64,000 bases of DNA, from NCBI RefSeq assembly GCF_040655735.1, contig NZ_JBFAKK010000002.1:1-64000 (forward strand), read 5' to 3'. The first letter of the stretch is position 1; each line of letters opens with the position of its first letter. The DNA is from Phytomonospora sp040655735 (GTDB taxonomy: Bacteria > Actinomycetota > Actinomycetes > Mycobacteriales > Micromonosporaceae). The notes under the pieces were generated by a model. That model was given only the letters and a program-made list of their open reading frames with translations. It did no database searches and was not told the origin of the DNA. Of this stretch, positions 15,999 through 24,296 are shown in pieces. Position numbers and translations under genes: made by a program.

Positions 15999-17939
15999 TC
16001 AGCCGCAGATGTCGTCCCGGGTCAGCGTGAACGTCCCTTTCCCCGTCGTGATGACCAGCCCGTCGAAGCGTGCGTCCGGCGTCGAGCACATCCTGATGTC
16101 GCCGCGGCGCTTCTGCAGGAAGTCCACCAGCCCTTCCTGGTCGCGGTTCCAGTACGGCGAGGAGGCCTCGACGAACATGCGCACCAAGGCGGTGCAGCCG
16201 TTGAGGGCCTCCTCGTGGGTCGGGTCCGAGCCGCCGGTGACGCTCTCCCCGTTCAACTGGTCGACCGCCTTGTCCAGGTGCTGGATGATCGCCTGATTGG
16301 TCACCGACTTCACCTGGTAGCACCGCTTCTCGCCGCCGCTCCCGCCCGGTGCGCTCACCACGTCGGTCACCTTCAGCCGCCCGTCCTCCCGCACGGGCGT
16401 ATCGAGCGTGACCGTGCGGTCGGGGGCCACGTTCAGTTCGTCGATCGCGTGGTGGAGTTCGCGCAGGTAACCGCGCAGCTGGTCCTCGTTGGCGCCCGCG
16501 CTGAGCTTAGCGGCGAGCGCCTGCCACACCTGGGCCCGGGAACCGGCGTTCTGGAGGGCGACGAGGTGCGGCAGCATTCCCCAGTCGATGGCGTTGTCGA
16601 GCGCCTCGGGCACCTTCGCGGGCTGCGCTCCGGCGTCGAGCATGGCGTTCATGATGTCGAGCACGTCGGCGGTGTGCTCGCCCACTCGGGCGAGGACCTC
16701 CCACACGTTGGCGCCCGGCACGCCCTTCTTGTAGACGTTGTTCAGTTTCTTCTGGTCGGCGTCGACGTCGGGGCTGAAGAGCTCGGCCTCCATGGAGATC
16801 CGCACCGAGCCTCCGGTGCCGATCGCCTGGTTGGGGTGGCTCACGGTCGGCGAGGGCGCCGACGCGCCGGGTTCGATGACGCCGAGGTCGAAGGGGCCGT
16901 GGGTGGAGCCCGGCCGCTCCACGAGGGTCACGAACACGCGGCCCGCGACGGCGCCGTTGTTGGCGACGACCACCGACCAGCTGCACGTCCTCGTGATGCA
17001 CGGGCCCGAGCCGAGGTCGTAGGTGACCTCGAAGGCCGGGCGCTGCGGCGGCAGGTCCGCCTGGGCAGGCGGTGGGCCGGACGCGCTGTCGGGGGCGGGG
17101 GCCGCCGAGGGCGCCGGGCCCCGGCCCGACATGGTGGCCGACGCGTCGGACCGCGTCGTGTCGGCGGGCCCCTTGTCCTCGGGTTCGGGGGACATGACGA
17201 TGTGGCCGCTGCCGTCGGTGTCGACGTCGCGGTAGGTGGCGCCGGGGCCGTCGGCGAGCCCGAGGGGGACGATGGGCGCCGCGCCGCCGGTCGCCGGTGT
17301 GATGCGGCCGGACTCGATGGGGCCTGACAGGGAGACGACGTGCCGCGGTGTCGTCTCGCTCAGCAGGAGCGTCCACGCGCCCGACGTGATGGTGAGAACA
17401 GGGGCGTCGTCGTCCTCGGCCGCTTCGCCGCCGGCGGCGACCGCGGACACCAGAGCGGCGATCGACGACGGCTTCAGCGCCGCGGCCGGCTCGAAGGGGA
17501 ACGCCACGCCGGCGTCCGGGCGCACCCAGCGGTCGCGCAGCTCGGCGACCTGGGCGGGCGCGCGCCGCAGCCACCAGTCGGCGTCGCCGTAGACGGCAGA
17601 CCCGTCGGGGGTGGCCATGAAGGTCGCCGTTCCCTGGCCGGGGTCGGTGACGGTCCCGGTGGCGTACCCGTCGGACGTCACGGTGAAGGAGCCGTTGGTC
17701 TCCAGGCCGGTGGCGTCGAGGTAGGTGTAGGCGAGCCGCACGGCGGGAGCGCCGCCGAGTTCGCTCGCGGGGCCGTCGGTGAACGTGGCGGTGGCGGCCC
17801 AGGGGTGCCAGACCGCGACGGTGACGAGGAGGGTCACCAGGACCGCGGCCGTGGTGAGGAAGGCGATCCAGACGCGCGGCGGGCGGGGCGCCCCCTGAGT
17901 CGCGATTGGGGTGGGATCGACCGGGTACCGGGGCCCCAT
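15999..17939 (-). CDS. Membrane-anchored LppX/LprG-like protein with possible nuclease-fold C-terminus
   Basis: 646 residues. One N-terminal transmembrane helix (about 23-44) and a large outer part. Residues 50-170 resemble the LppX/LprAFG fold of actinobacterial lipoproteins (GSFTVTSDGYATGTVTD, DGSAVYGDADWWLRRAP, DRWVRPDAGVAFPFEPA). A Pro/Ser/Ala linker follows, then a beta-sandwich-like module with CITRTCSWSVVVANNG and a helical region. The C-terminal 130 residues contain TVTLDTPVREDGRLKVTDVV and, after a short loop, CYQVKSVT, a spacing reminiscent of PD-(D/E)xK nucleases and toxin REase domains. That last assignment is inference from pattern only. ATG 17939 has an excellent GAAGGAG site. 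No immunity-like gene is adjacent. Confidence 0.6.
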   Translation of the reverse strand: MGPRYPVDPTPIATQGAPRPPRVWIAFLTTAAVLVTLLVTVAVWHPWAATATFTDGPASELGGAPAVRLAYTYLDATGLETNGSFTVTSDGYATGTVTDPGQGTATFMATPDGSAVYGDADWWLRRAPAQVAELRDRWVRPDAGVAFPFEPAAALKPSSIAALVSAVAAGGEAAEDDDAPVLTITSGAWTLLLSETTPRHVVSLSGPIESGRITPATGGAAPIVPLGLADGPGATYRDVDTDGSGHIVMSPEPEDKGPADTTRSDASATMSGRGPAPSAAPAPDSASGPPPAQADLPPQRPAFEVTYDLGSGPCITRTCSWSVVVANNGAVAGRVFVTLVERPGSTHGPFDLGVIEPGASAPSPTVSHPNQAIGTGGSVRISMEAELFSPDVDADQKKLNNVYKKGVPGANVWEVLARVGEHTADVLDIMNAMLDAGAQPAKVPEALDNAIDWGMLPHLVALQNAGSRAQVWQALAAKLSAGANEDQLRGYLRELHHAIDELNVAPDRTVTLDTPVREDGRLKVTDVVSAPGGSGGEKRCYQVKSVTNQAIIQHLDKAVDQLNGESVTGGSDPTHEEALNGCTALVRMFVEASSPYWNRDQEGLVDFLQKRRGDIRMCSTPDARFDGLVITTGKGTFTLTRDDICG

Positions 17940-18193
17940 GCAGCGCTCCTTCTCGTCGGGAACGCACAGGTTCCTGCTGTTCTGGCCGAGTTGCGGGTTA
18001 TGCCTGCCGGGACCCTAGCAATCCGTCCTATGTGGAGCAACCTGTGCCGGACCCGTTCCCCGGCCGGTGATCCGGAATGGAGACAGCGGCGGTTTCGTCT
18101 GGCAAGATCATGCATCGACCGGCCGGACTGCTCCCTCCGCATTTGTCCGTTCCCCGCCGGTCCGGATCCATCCCCCCTTGAGAGGTCCACTTC

Positions 18194-18622
18194 ATGTTCG
18201 TCAAGAAGCTGCTCACCGCCCTCGCGGTGGTCGTCGTCGCCACCGCCGGAACCCTCGTCGCGGCGTCCCCCGCACAGGCCGCCGACTGCGACCACATCTG
18301 GTACACCGACGAGTCGGACTCGGTCGGCTCGGTCGACCAGGGCGGACGCCTGTGCTTCCGGGAGCACGGCGACTACATCTGGTTCACCGACTTCGACGCC
18401 GACGGGTGGGGCGCGCGCCTGTTCGTCTACATGGCCGGCACCGGTCAGTTCCTGTACTCGCTCCAGGCCTCGGGCGCCGGTGACGTGCAGACCGCCAACG
18501 CCGACGACGGCATCGCCTTCCACAACCTGCCGGAGACCTCGATCAAGTTCCGGATGTACCTCTACAAGTCCGGCTCGAACCCCATCGGAGAGGTCACGCA
18601 CACGGTCGTCAACGACCACTGA
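18194..18622 (+). CDS. Small secreted protein of unknown function
   Basis: 142 residues with a classical Sec signal peptide (KKLLTALAVVVVATAGTLVAA, cleavage after AQA near 29). The mature 113 residues are acidic and aromatic (DCDHIWYTDES, HGDYIWFTDFDADGWGARLF) with two cysteines, Cys31 and a second in RLCFREHG, likely one disulfide. The protein looks all-beta. FDADGWGARLFVYMAG could be a metal- or ligand-binding loop, but no family is recognised. GAGAGG lies upstream of ATG 18194. It is transcribed away from the LppX-like gene; the 254-base gap between them carries both promoters. Confidence 0.75.
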   Translation: MFVKKLLTALAVVVVATAGTLVAASPAQAADCDHIWYTDESDSVGSVDQGGRLCFREHGDYIWFTDFDADGWGARLFVYMAGTGQFLYSLQASGAGDVQTANADDGIAFHNLPETSIKFRMYLYKSGSNPIGEVTHTVVNDH

Positions 18623-18716
18623 CCTGCGCTGAAGTGACGGCGGTCGGCTTTCGGGCCGGCCGCCGTTCTCGTTCGGTCACGCGGCCGGTGCGTCGGTGGC
18701 GTCGGGACCCGCGGCG

Positions 18717-19214
18717 TCAGCCAAACGTCTCGGTCACCCCGTACGGCAGCCGCCGCCCGTCCACCTCCGCGCTGTCACCGTGGGCCAGGACCGGCGGCAG
18801 CAGGGTGCCGGGCCATGGCCAGTCGAGACCGACGCCGACGTCGGCGGCGCGTTCGGTCAACGCCTCGGCGGCCAGGTCCAGCAGCAGTTCAGCGTCGTGG
18901 ACGTCCTCGGCGTCACCGTCGGGGGCCGGCACGACGTTCACCGGTGAGTGCTCGGCGTCGAAGCTCAGTTCGGCGAAGTCGGGGATGTGCAGACGGAGGC
19001 GCGGGAACAGGTCGTGCTCGGCGACCATGTCGCCGGAGACGTAGACCCGCAGGACGAGAGTCTGGCCGCAGCCGGGCGCCAGGTCGAAGCCGCCCGAGCG
19101 GATGAGCTCGGCGACGGCCGCCTCCGTCTCGCGGCGGTCTCCGTGGAGCCCGATGTGCTCGAAACGCGTGTTGCCCGACCAGCATTCGCCGCCGACCATG
19201 AAGAAGCTGCGCAT
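18717..19214 (-). CDS. Conserved-type hypothetical protein
   Basis: 165 residues, no signal peptide or membrane segment. The composition is ordinary for a cytosolic protein, with alternating beta segments (GQTLVLRVYVSGDMVAEHD, RLRLHIPDFAELSFD) and an acidic helix (DGDAEDVHDAELLLDLAAEALTE). I do not recognise a family. ATG at 19214 is used; a second ATG five codons in (MVGGECWSGN) is possible. Convergent with the secreted protein and downstream of tRNA-Ser(GGA), from which it is separated by the tRNA terminator. Confidence 0.6.
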   Translation of the reverse strand: MRSFFMVGGECWSGNTRFEHIGLHGDRRETEAAVAELIRSGGFDLAPGCGQTLVLRVYVSGDMVAEHDLFPRLRLHIPDFAELSFDAEHSPVNVVPAPDGDAEDVHDAELLLDLAAEALTERAADVGVGLDWPWPGTLLPPVLAHGDSAEVDGRRLPYGVTETFG

Positions 19215-19357
19215 CCGGCCACCTTAGGGTTCCCGGCGCTCACACGCCTTCCGTCGGGTCTTCCCAAAGAGCGAAGCCAGGTGGTCTGAGCAGCTAAAAC
19301 GTGGGTCAAGAAGCCAAAACGGATGGACCGAACGTTCGGCCAAGCGCACGTACAACG

Positions 19358-19395
19358 AAGGCGCCTGCTCCGCGTTACCGCAGGGCAGGCGCCTT
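19358..19395 (-). terminator. Terminator of tRNA-Ser(GGA)
   Basis: Perfect 11-bp stem AAGGCGCCTGC / GCAGGCGCCTT with a 16-base loop, beginning nine bases after the tRNA 3' end on the minus strand and followed there by a short TCGTTGT stretch. Confidence 0.75.
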
Positions 19396-19403
19396 ATCGC
19401 CGG

Positions 19404-19488
19404 CGGAGGATACGAGATTCGAACTCGTGAGGGCGTGAACCCAACCCGCTTTCCAAGCGAGCGCCATAGGCCTCTAGGCGAATCCTCC
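19404..19488 (-). tRNA. tRNA-Ser (anticodon GGA)
   Basis: Class II tRNA read on the minus strand: acceptor GGAGGAT / ATCCTCC, D-arm TCGCCTAGAGGCCTATGG, anticodon loop TTGGAAA (GGA), a long variable arm around TTGGGTTCACGCCC and a T-arm with GTTCGAATC. Discriminator G. The following bases are CCG, so the CCA end is not encoded. A TATCCT -10 box with TTCGAG 18 bases upstream lies just before the 5' end. Confidence 0.95.
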
Positions 19489-19588
19489 GTGGAGGAGGAT
19501 ACATGAGCACCGCGCCCGCCTCGAAGGCAGTTACACCCCCTGCGACCCGGCCATGACCCAGCCCACACCCGCGACTCCCGCGACGCGC

Positions 19589-19618
19589 TTCAAGACCGCC
19601 CACCGCGTGCGGTACGCT
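19589..19618 (+). promoter_or_regulatory. Promoter of the SRP RNA
   Basis: TTCAAG (19589-19594), an 18-base spacer and TACGCT (19613-19618). Transcription would begin at about 19625, exactly where the 5' strand of the SRP RNA closing helix begins. Confidence 0.6.
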
Positions 19619-19624
19619 GGCGAA

Positions 19625-19712
19625 GCCCCTCGTGCGGCGTCATCTTGTGAACCTCCCCAGGGCCGGAAGGCAGCAAGGATAAGCAAGCTCTGTCGGGTGC
19701 GCGAGGGGCCCT
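19625..19712 (+). ncRNA. ffs: Signal recognition particle RNA, small bacterial (4.5S-like) type
   Basis: The closing helix GCCCCTCG (19625-19632) pairs with CGAGGGGC (19702-19709). The distal domain has the invariant asymmetric loop and tetraloop: CCCAGGGCCGGAAGGCAGC followed by AAGGATAAGC. This single-hairpin RNA binds Ffh for co-translational membrane targeting. A position just upstream of dnaX is common in actinobacteria. An open frame reads through the gene into dnaX but is not coding here. Confidence 0.95.
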
Positions 19713-19741
19713 TCGTTTCGAAGTCGTCGAAGGAGACCCAC

Positions 19742-22057
19742 GTGGCCCTGGCGCTCTACCGCAAATACCGGCCGCAGTCCTTCGGGGAACTCATCGGCCA
19801 GGAGCACGTCACCGAGCCCCTGATGCAGGCGCTGCGCAACGACCGCCTGAACCACGCCTACCTCTTCTCCGGCCCTCGCGGCTGCGGAAAGACGACTTCG
19901 GCCCGCATCCTCGCCCGCTCGGTCAACTGCGCCCAGGGCCCCACTCCCGACCCGTGCGGCGTGTGCGACTCCTGCGTCGCCCTCGGCCCCGACGGCAACG
20001 GTTCCGTCGACGTCATCGAGATCGACGCCGCCTCCCACGGAGGCGTCGACGACGCCCGCGAGCTGCGCGAACGCGCCGTCTTCGCGCCCGTCCAGTCGAA
20101 GTACAAGGTCTACGTCATCGACGAGGCGCACATGGTCTCGTCGGCCGGGTTCAACGCGCTCCTCAAGCTCGTCGAAGAACCCCCCTCGTACGTCATGTTC
20201 GTGTTCGCGACGACCGAGCCCGACAAGGTCCTCCCGACCATCAAGTCCCGCACACACCACTACCCCTTCCGTCTCATCCCCCCGGCGACCCTGCGCGGCT
20301 ACCTCGAAGAGCTCGCCACGCGCGAAGGCGTCCAGGTCGAACAGGCCGTGTACCCGCTGGTCGTGCGCGCGGGCGGCGGCTCGGCCCGCGACACGCTCTC
20401 GGTCCTCGACCAGCTCATCGCCGGCGCCGGACCCGAAGGCGTCACCTACCAGCGCGCCATCGGCCTGCTCGGCGTCACCGACGTCAACCTGATCGACGAG
20501 ATGTGCGACGCGCTCGCCGCCGTCGACGGGGCCGGGGTCATGCAGGTCATCGACCGCGTCGTCGAGGCCGGACATGATCCGCGACGCTTCGCCGCCGACC
20601 TGCTGGAGCGTCTTCGCGACCTGATCGTGCTCAACCAGGTCCCCGACGCCGCCGGCAGCGGTCTCATCGACGTGCCCGCCGACCAGCTCGAACGCATGAC
20701 GGGGCAGGCGCTGCGCCTGGGCCCGGCGTCGCTGTCGCGGATGGCCGAGATCGTGCACGACGGTCTGCTGCTCATGCGCGGCACGACCGCCGGACGGCTG
20801 ATTCTCGAACTCGTGTGCGCCAAGGCGATCCTGCCCGCGGTCGACGACTCGGCGGCCGGGCTGCTGCAACGCATCGACCAGCTCGAACGACGCGTCGCCG
20901 ACGGTCTCGTGGTCTCCGGCGGAGGCGCTGGGGGCGGCGCGGTTTCGGCCGGGCCCGCCGCGAGCGCCGGTTCGCCGGGTCTGTCGGCGAAGGACGCCGC
21001 ATTCGCTGCCGCGCAGGCAGCGAAGGGAAAGCCCATCACGGTCGAGCCGCCGAGCCCCGCGCCGCGCCCCGAGCCGCAGGTGACGGCCTCGCAGCCGACC
21101 CCGCCCGCCGCTACTTCAGCTTCCACAGCTTCTCCCTCCGACACGCCGTCCACCCAGGGCTCACCCTCCCAGGGGGCCCACCGTCCGCACTCAATGCAAC
21201 CTGGCCAGGCACCTGAGGGCCAAGCCCCGTCCACAGACCCTGTGGATAACCGGCCGGTTGTGGATAACTCTGTGGACACAGGCGTGCCGAGCGGCCCTCC
21301 CCGCGTCGGCGTGAGCCCTCCGACGCCCCCCACCTCCCCGGCGCAACCGCCCGCCTACCCGCCGGCGGCCCCGCCCACCTCGGCCGCCCCTGTGTCGCAG
21401 CCGTCGGCCACCGCCCCCGCGCAACCGCCGACGCCGCCCGAGCCCCCCACCCCGTCGGCGCCGCCCGCCACGGGCAGGCCCGACGCCGCGGCCGTGCGCC
21501 GCTCGTGGGACGCCATCAAGGACGCCGTCAAGCGCCGCAAGCGCACCGTCGGCGCGTACCTGATGGAGGCGACCGTCCGCGACGTCGACGGCGACACCAT
21601 CGTCCTCGTCTTCAAGCACGCCTTCCACGCCACGGCCATGGGCAACGGCCAGTCCCTCGACATCTTCGTCGAGGCCCTCACCGAGGTCATGGGCGGCAAG
21701 TGGAAGGTCCGCTGCGAAGTCGGTGACGCCGGCCCGCAGGCCGCCCCCCGCCGGCCCGCGTCCCCGCCCCCGGCGGCCGCGCCCATACCCCCACCCGCGG
21801 CGCCCGCCCCCCAGCCCACCCGGCAGGCACCGACCGCACCCCCCACCCCGAGCCGGCGCGAGACCCCGTCGGCCAGGCCCAGCGCCGCCGACGAGCCGCC
21901 CTGGCCAGAGGAACCTCCGCCGGACGACCTCGGCGGGGACCCCGACGAGTTCCGCCGCAGCGTCGCCGGCAGCGACAGCACCCCGATCGGCACCGCCGCC
22001 GAACGCGCCGAGCGCCTGCTGCGCAGCGAGTTCGGCGCGGAGAGCATCAACCAGTAG
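19742..22057 (+). CDS. dnaX: DNA polymerase III subunit gamma/tau
   Basis: 771 residues; the clamp-loader ATPase that loads the beta clamp and tethers polymerase cores. Walker A is GPRGCGKT (44-51), the zinc-binding cysteines are Cys63, 72, 75 and 78 (CGVCDSC), and VIDEAHMVS is Walker B/DEAH-like, followed by a TTEPDKVLPTIKSR sensor region. After domain III comes a long Pro/Ser/Ala linker (about 400-600), a compact segment RSWDAIKDAVKRRKRTVGAYL, and a second Pro-rich linker. GTG at 19742 with AAGGAG upstream gives the family N-terminus VALALYRKYRPQSF. The first linker encodes DPVDNRPVVDNSVDT from DNA that carries two perfect DnaA-box sequences. ybaB and recR, normally adjacent, are 13.6 kb downstream. 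Confidence 0.96.
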   Translation: MALALYRKYRPQSFGELIGQEHVTEPLMQALRNDRLNHAYLFSGPRGCGKTTSARILARSVNCAQGPTPDPCGVCDSCVALGPDGNGSVDVIEIDAASHGGVDDARELRERAVFAPVQSKYKVYVIDEAHMVSSAGFNALLKLVEEPPSYVMFVFATTEPDKVLPTIKSRTHHYPFRLIPPATLRGYLEELATREGVQVEQAVYPLVVRAGGGSARDTLSVLDQLIAGAGPEGVTYQRAIGLLGVTDVNLIDEMCDALAAVDGAGVMQVIDRVVEAGHDPRRFAADLLERLRDLIVLNQVPDAAGSGLIDVPADQLERMTGQALRLGPASLSRMAEIVHDGLLLMRGTTAGRLILELVCAKAILPAVDDSAAGLLQRIDQLERRVADGLVVSGGGAGGGAVSAGPAASAGSPGLSAKDAAFAAAQAAKGKPITVEPPSPAPRPEPQVTASQPTPPAATSASTASPSDTPSTQGSPSQGAHRPHSMQPGQAPEGQAPSTDPVDNRPVVDNSVDTGVPSGPPRVGVSPPTPPTSPAQPPAYPPAAPPTSAAPVSQPSATAPAQPPTPPEPPTPSAPPATGRPDAAAVRRSWDAIKDAVKRRKRTVGAYLMEATVRDVDGDTIVLVFKHAFHATAMGNGQSLDIFVEALTEVMGGKWKVRCEVGDAGPQAAPRRPASPPPAAAPIPPPAAPAPQPTRQAPTAPPTPSRRETPSARPSAADEPPWPEEPPPDDLGGDPDEFRRSVAGSDSTPIGTAAERAERLLRSEFGAESINQ
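21230..21281 (+). repeat. DnaA-box-like cluster within the dnaX linker
   Basis: TGTGGATAAC at 21241 and again at 21259, eight bases between them, with an inverted TCCACAG at 21230 and a weaker TGTGGACA at 21271. The pair differs from the right end of repeat copy 2 (43859 onward) at 3 of 29 positions, including the eight-base spacer. In frame it encodes VDN repeats. Confidence 0.8.
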
Positions 22058-22134
22058 GCCGGGTGCGGTTCATCGCTCCGATTCATCGGGCGCCTTGCGT
22101 TCGGAGGCTATGGTGCGTGTCGGGAGGGAAGGCA

Positions 22135-22458
22135 ATGGCAGACGATCGATCAGACGACGTCCGTGACGACGCCCTGGATTTATTCGCCGAGCTGCGCGCA
22201 TTCGGCCTAGAGGCCGAAACTCCCCTCGGTACCGCGGTGGAAAAGATGTCGGCGATCCTCTTCAAGACCGATGCCGAAGACGGCACGGTCAAGGTGCACA
22301 TGACGGCGACAGGTTCGCTCACTCGCGTCGAGTTCCGAAACCATGCCTTCCGCCGGCACGACGAACAAAGCCTCGCTTTGACCCTCGTGGAAACCATTCG
22401 CAAGGCCGAGGACGTGGCCCGGGTCGCCGCTGGATTCGTGCGCGGAAACGAGCGCTGA
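22135..22458 (+). CDS. YbaB/EbfC-like protein, first gene of a six-gene coupled operon
   Basis: 107 residues. The second half (TVKVHMTATGSLTRVEFRNH and SLALTLVETIRKAEDVARVA) follows the YbaB/EbfC pattern: a beta-hairpin with a central glycine, then a helix for dimerisation and DNA binding. The N-terminus is acidic and helical rather than the usual Gln-rich coiled coil. ATG 22135 has GGAGGGAAGG upstream; ORF continuity to 22063 is not needed. It follows dnaX by 77 bases, the place where the housekeeping ybaB usually stands, but the real ybaB is at 35631. The next gene starts one base after its stop codon. Confidence 0.7.
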   Translation: MADDRSDDVRDDALDLFAELRAFGLEAETPLGTAVEKMSAILFKTDAEDGTVKVHMTATGSLTRVEFRNHAFRRHDEQSLALTLVETIRKAEDVARVAAGFVRGNER

Positions 22459-22459
22459 C

Positions 22460-22783
22460 ATGGCCAGAACACTCCGTGAGTATCACGACCAAGTCGAGTC
22501 GGCCCTCGCCGGCTTCCAGAAAAGGCTGGCGAACGCGACGCTGAAGGCCACCGAAGGTCGAGTGAGCGTGACTTCCCCATGCGGAACCGTACGCGTGGAG
22601 GTGGGCGGAGACCTGCGCCTGCGGGATCTGGCCATCCGGCCGGGCGCTCTCGCCCGGCTCACCGAAGACGAACTCGCCTCGCTGATCACCGACGCGTACA
22701 ACCAGGCATTGACCGCGATGGTGCAGGCGCAGTATCGGCTGGTCAGCCGCTCGTTGACGATCGAACGGGGTGGATCCGGGTGA
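22460..22783 (+). CDS. Second YbaB/EbfC-like protein of the operon
   Basis: 107 residues. An N-terminal helix (TLREYHDQVESALAGFQKRL) is followed by VSVTSPCGTVRVEVGGDLRLRDLAI and a C-terminal helix (LTEDELASLITDAYNQALTAMVQAQY), the YbaB-like arrangement and length. In actinobacterial ESX-type and related secretion loci, YbaB-like proteins accompany WXG100 proteins; the two following genes fit that. The stop codon overlaps the next start (GTGA at 22780-22783). A nucleoid-binding role is possible, but a dedicated partner role with gene 22135, such as a heterodimer, is equally likely. Confidence 0.7.
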   Translation: MARTLREYHDQVESALAGFQKRLANATLKATEGRVSVTSPCGTVRVEVGGDLRLRDLAIRPGALARLTEDELASLITDAYNQALTAMVQAQYRLVSRSLTIERGGSG

Positions 22784-23115
22784 AGGCAGATCTGGACAGG
22801 CTTCGCTGGTTCGCCGAGTTCTGCGAACGAACGCGAGGTGTCAGCGATGGCGCGAGGACGCAGGGCGTGCAGGCCATTGCGGACATCATCACCAGAACGG
22901 AGCTGGGCTTGGCCTCGTTCGGCGGGGAGGAGGCTCCATGGTCGCGGGAGCTGATGGCCGCGTGGAACGGTGCCTTGGAGTGGCGCCGGAACGAAGCGAG
23001 CTCGGTGGCCCGTGAGTTGCTCTATTACGTACAGGCGCTCGAAAAGGTCGCTCGGGAATACGACGAGGAAGACCGGGAATCGGCCGCCGAGCTCGGAAAC
23101 TACCATCATGCCTGA
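22780..23115 (+). CDS. WXG100-like helical protein
   Basis: 111 residues, all helical: a long helix (DLDRLRWFAEFCERTRGVSDGARTQ), a central loop with SFGGEEAPWSRELMAAW, and a second long helix (GALEWRRNEASSVARELLYYVQALEKVAREYDEEDRESAAEL). A helix-turn-helix hairpin of about 100 residues with aromatic/Gly residues at the turn, followed by a DxxxAA ending, is the WXG100/ESAT-6 outline, though the canonical WxG is not exact. The start is GTG at 22780, overlapping the previous stop by GTGA, which indicates translational coupling. Secretion through an ESX-like machine elsewhere in the genome is inferred. Confidence 0.6.
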   Translation: MKADLDRLRWFAEFCERTRGVSDGARTQGVQAIADIITRTELGLASFGGEEAPWSRELMAAWNGALEWRRNEASSVARELLYYVQALEKVAREYDEEDRESAAELGNYHHA

Positions 23116-23124
23116 TGAGGTGGC

Positions 23125-23916
23125 ATGAACACCGGAGCCGACTTGCGCACCACCGCCGAGAACTATGTCGACGACATCGTCTTCGCCGATGACATCGCGT
23201 GCACATATCTCGGTGCGCCGGAGAGCCTCCCCCTGCCGAGCGTCTTGATCGCCTCTCTCGCCTCCATCGACACCGAGGCCATGCGCGCTCAGATGACGGC
23301 GCTCGACGGGGCCAAGGACTTCTATGGGCCGATCACGGCCGAGCACGGCGAATTCCAGGCGCTCATCGCGCAGTGGCGTGGGGACGGGGCTTCGGCTTTC
23401 GAGGGGCGGTGGCAGGCCCTGGCGCGCTACGTGCACGGTGATGCGTCGGCTGCGGAGAATCTGAGCCTCGTCTCCCGAATCGGTGAACACGTGGCGCTCA
23501 CCATCGGCTCGGACTACATCAGCGGCGTCGTCGGCGCCTGCGAGGCGGCTCAGGTCGAGTGCGCCCGATATATCCGCGAGGATTTGAAGGCGGCCCGGAC
23601 CATGGGCGACGACTTCATGGCGATCGGAACGGGGCTGGTCGGAGGCGGGGTCACCGGAGCGGGCGTCGGCGCTCTGTTCGCAGGAGTCGGTGCCGTCCCC
23701 GGTGCCGTGATCGGCGGACTGGTGGGTGCGGTGGGAGCGGGGTACTCGATCTTCACCGGATGGGCGGCGGAGACCAACCGCGTCAAGGCAGCGGTGATGG
23801 GCATGGGCGCGCTGGACGACCTCATCGCGCTCGACGTTTCCGGGATCGGTGAGCTGAAGTTCGATCCCGGTGCGGCGAGTTCGAGCGAACTGACCGCGCC
23901 GTGGAGGCCTTCGTGA
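23125..23916 (+). CDS. WXG-domain protein with C-terminal glycine-zipper membrane segment
   Basis: 263 residues. Residues 55-140 form a WXG100-type hairpin with a clear WRGDGASAFEGRW at the turn. A long glycine-zipper region follows (LVGGGVTGAGVGALFAGVGA, continuing GAVIGGLVGAVGAGYS) that can insert in a membrane, and a short tail. Such WXG-plus-hydrophobic arrangements are typical of effectors or chaperoned substrates of actinobacterial type VII secretion. ATG at 23125 lies nine bases after the previous stop. The stop overlaps the next start (GTGA at 23913-23916). The tail past the zipper is short, so no toxin domain is attached. Confidence 0.65.
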   Translation: MNTGADLRTTAENYVDDIVFADDIACTYLGAPESLPLPSVLIASLASIDTEAMRAQMTALDGAKDFYGPITAEHGEFQALIAQWRGDGASAFEGRWQALARYVHGDASAAENLSLVSRIGEHVALTIGSDYISGVVGACEAAQVECARYIREDLKAARTMGDDFMAIGTGLVGGGVTGAGVGALFAGVGAVPGAVIGGLVGAVGAGYSIFTGWAAETNRVKAAVMGMGALDDLIALDVSGIGELKFDPGAASSSELTAPWRPS

Positions 23917-24296
23917 ACACGACTCCCGCGTGGCGCGACCTTGAGGCGATTCGCGAGTCGGAGGCTTACCTGAAGGTCCTGCGATACCACCGGTTCTTCT
24001 ACGGCTTCGCTGCCGGCGGCGCGCTCGTTCTCATTGCCACATATGTTGTCGGCGTCGCGGTCTCCTCCCCGGTCAGGCCGAGTGGTGCGCTCGTCCTCGC
24101 GTTGTCGGCCATGGCCGCGGTCGTGGTGGGCGTGCTGGTCGTCTGCATGGCGCGCGCGGTGCGGACGGCACAGGTCTTCGCGCGGCCGTTCCTCGCCGAC
24201 GGTGCCGATCAGCGCGAACGCCGGCGCCGCAAGCAGCGACTCAACCAGGCGATATTCACCGACGTCTTCACTCGGCGACGGGAGTCAGGATCGTGA
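23913..24296 (+). CDS. Small membrane protein with two transmembrane helices
   Basis: 127 residues. An N-terminal amphipathic helix (RDLEAIRESEAYLKVLRYHR), two hydrophobic segments (FYGFAAGGALVLIATYVVGVAV and ALVLALSAMAAVVVGVLVVCMA), then a basic tail (DQRERRRRKQRLNQAIFTDVFTRRRES). GTG at 23913 is preferred over GTG at 23901: it has GGAGG six bases upstream and overlaps the previous stop as GTGA, as at the other junctions of this operon. No family recognised. Its place between a WXG protein and a lipoprotein suggests a membrane component of the same system. Confidence 0.65.
   Translation: MNTTPAWRDLEAIRESEAYLKVLRYHRFFYGFAAGGALVLIATYVVGVAVSSPVRPSGALVLALSAMAAVVVGVLVVCMARAVRTAQVFARPFLADGADQRERRRRKQRLNQAIFTDVFTRRRESGS

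Noticed and set aside
19553..19741. N-terminal extension of dnaX
   Set aside because: The extension is the SRP RNA gene and its promoter; GTG 19742 with AAGGAG is the proper start.
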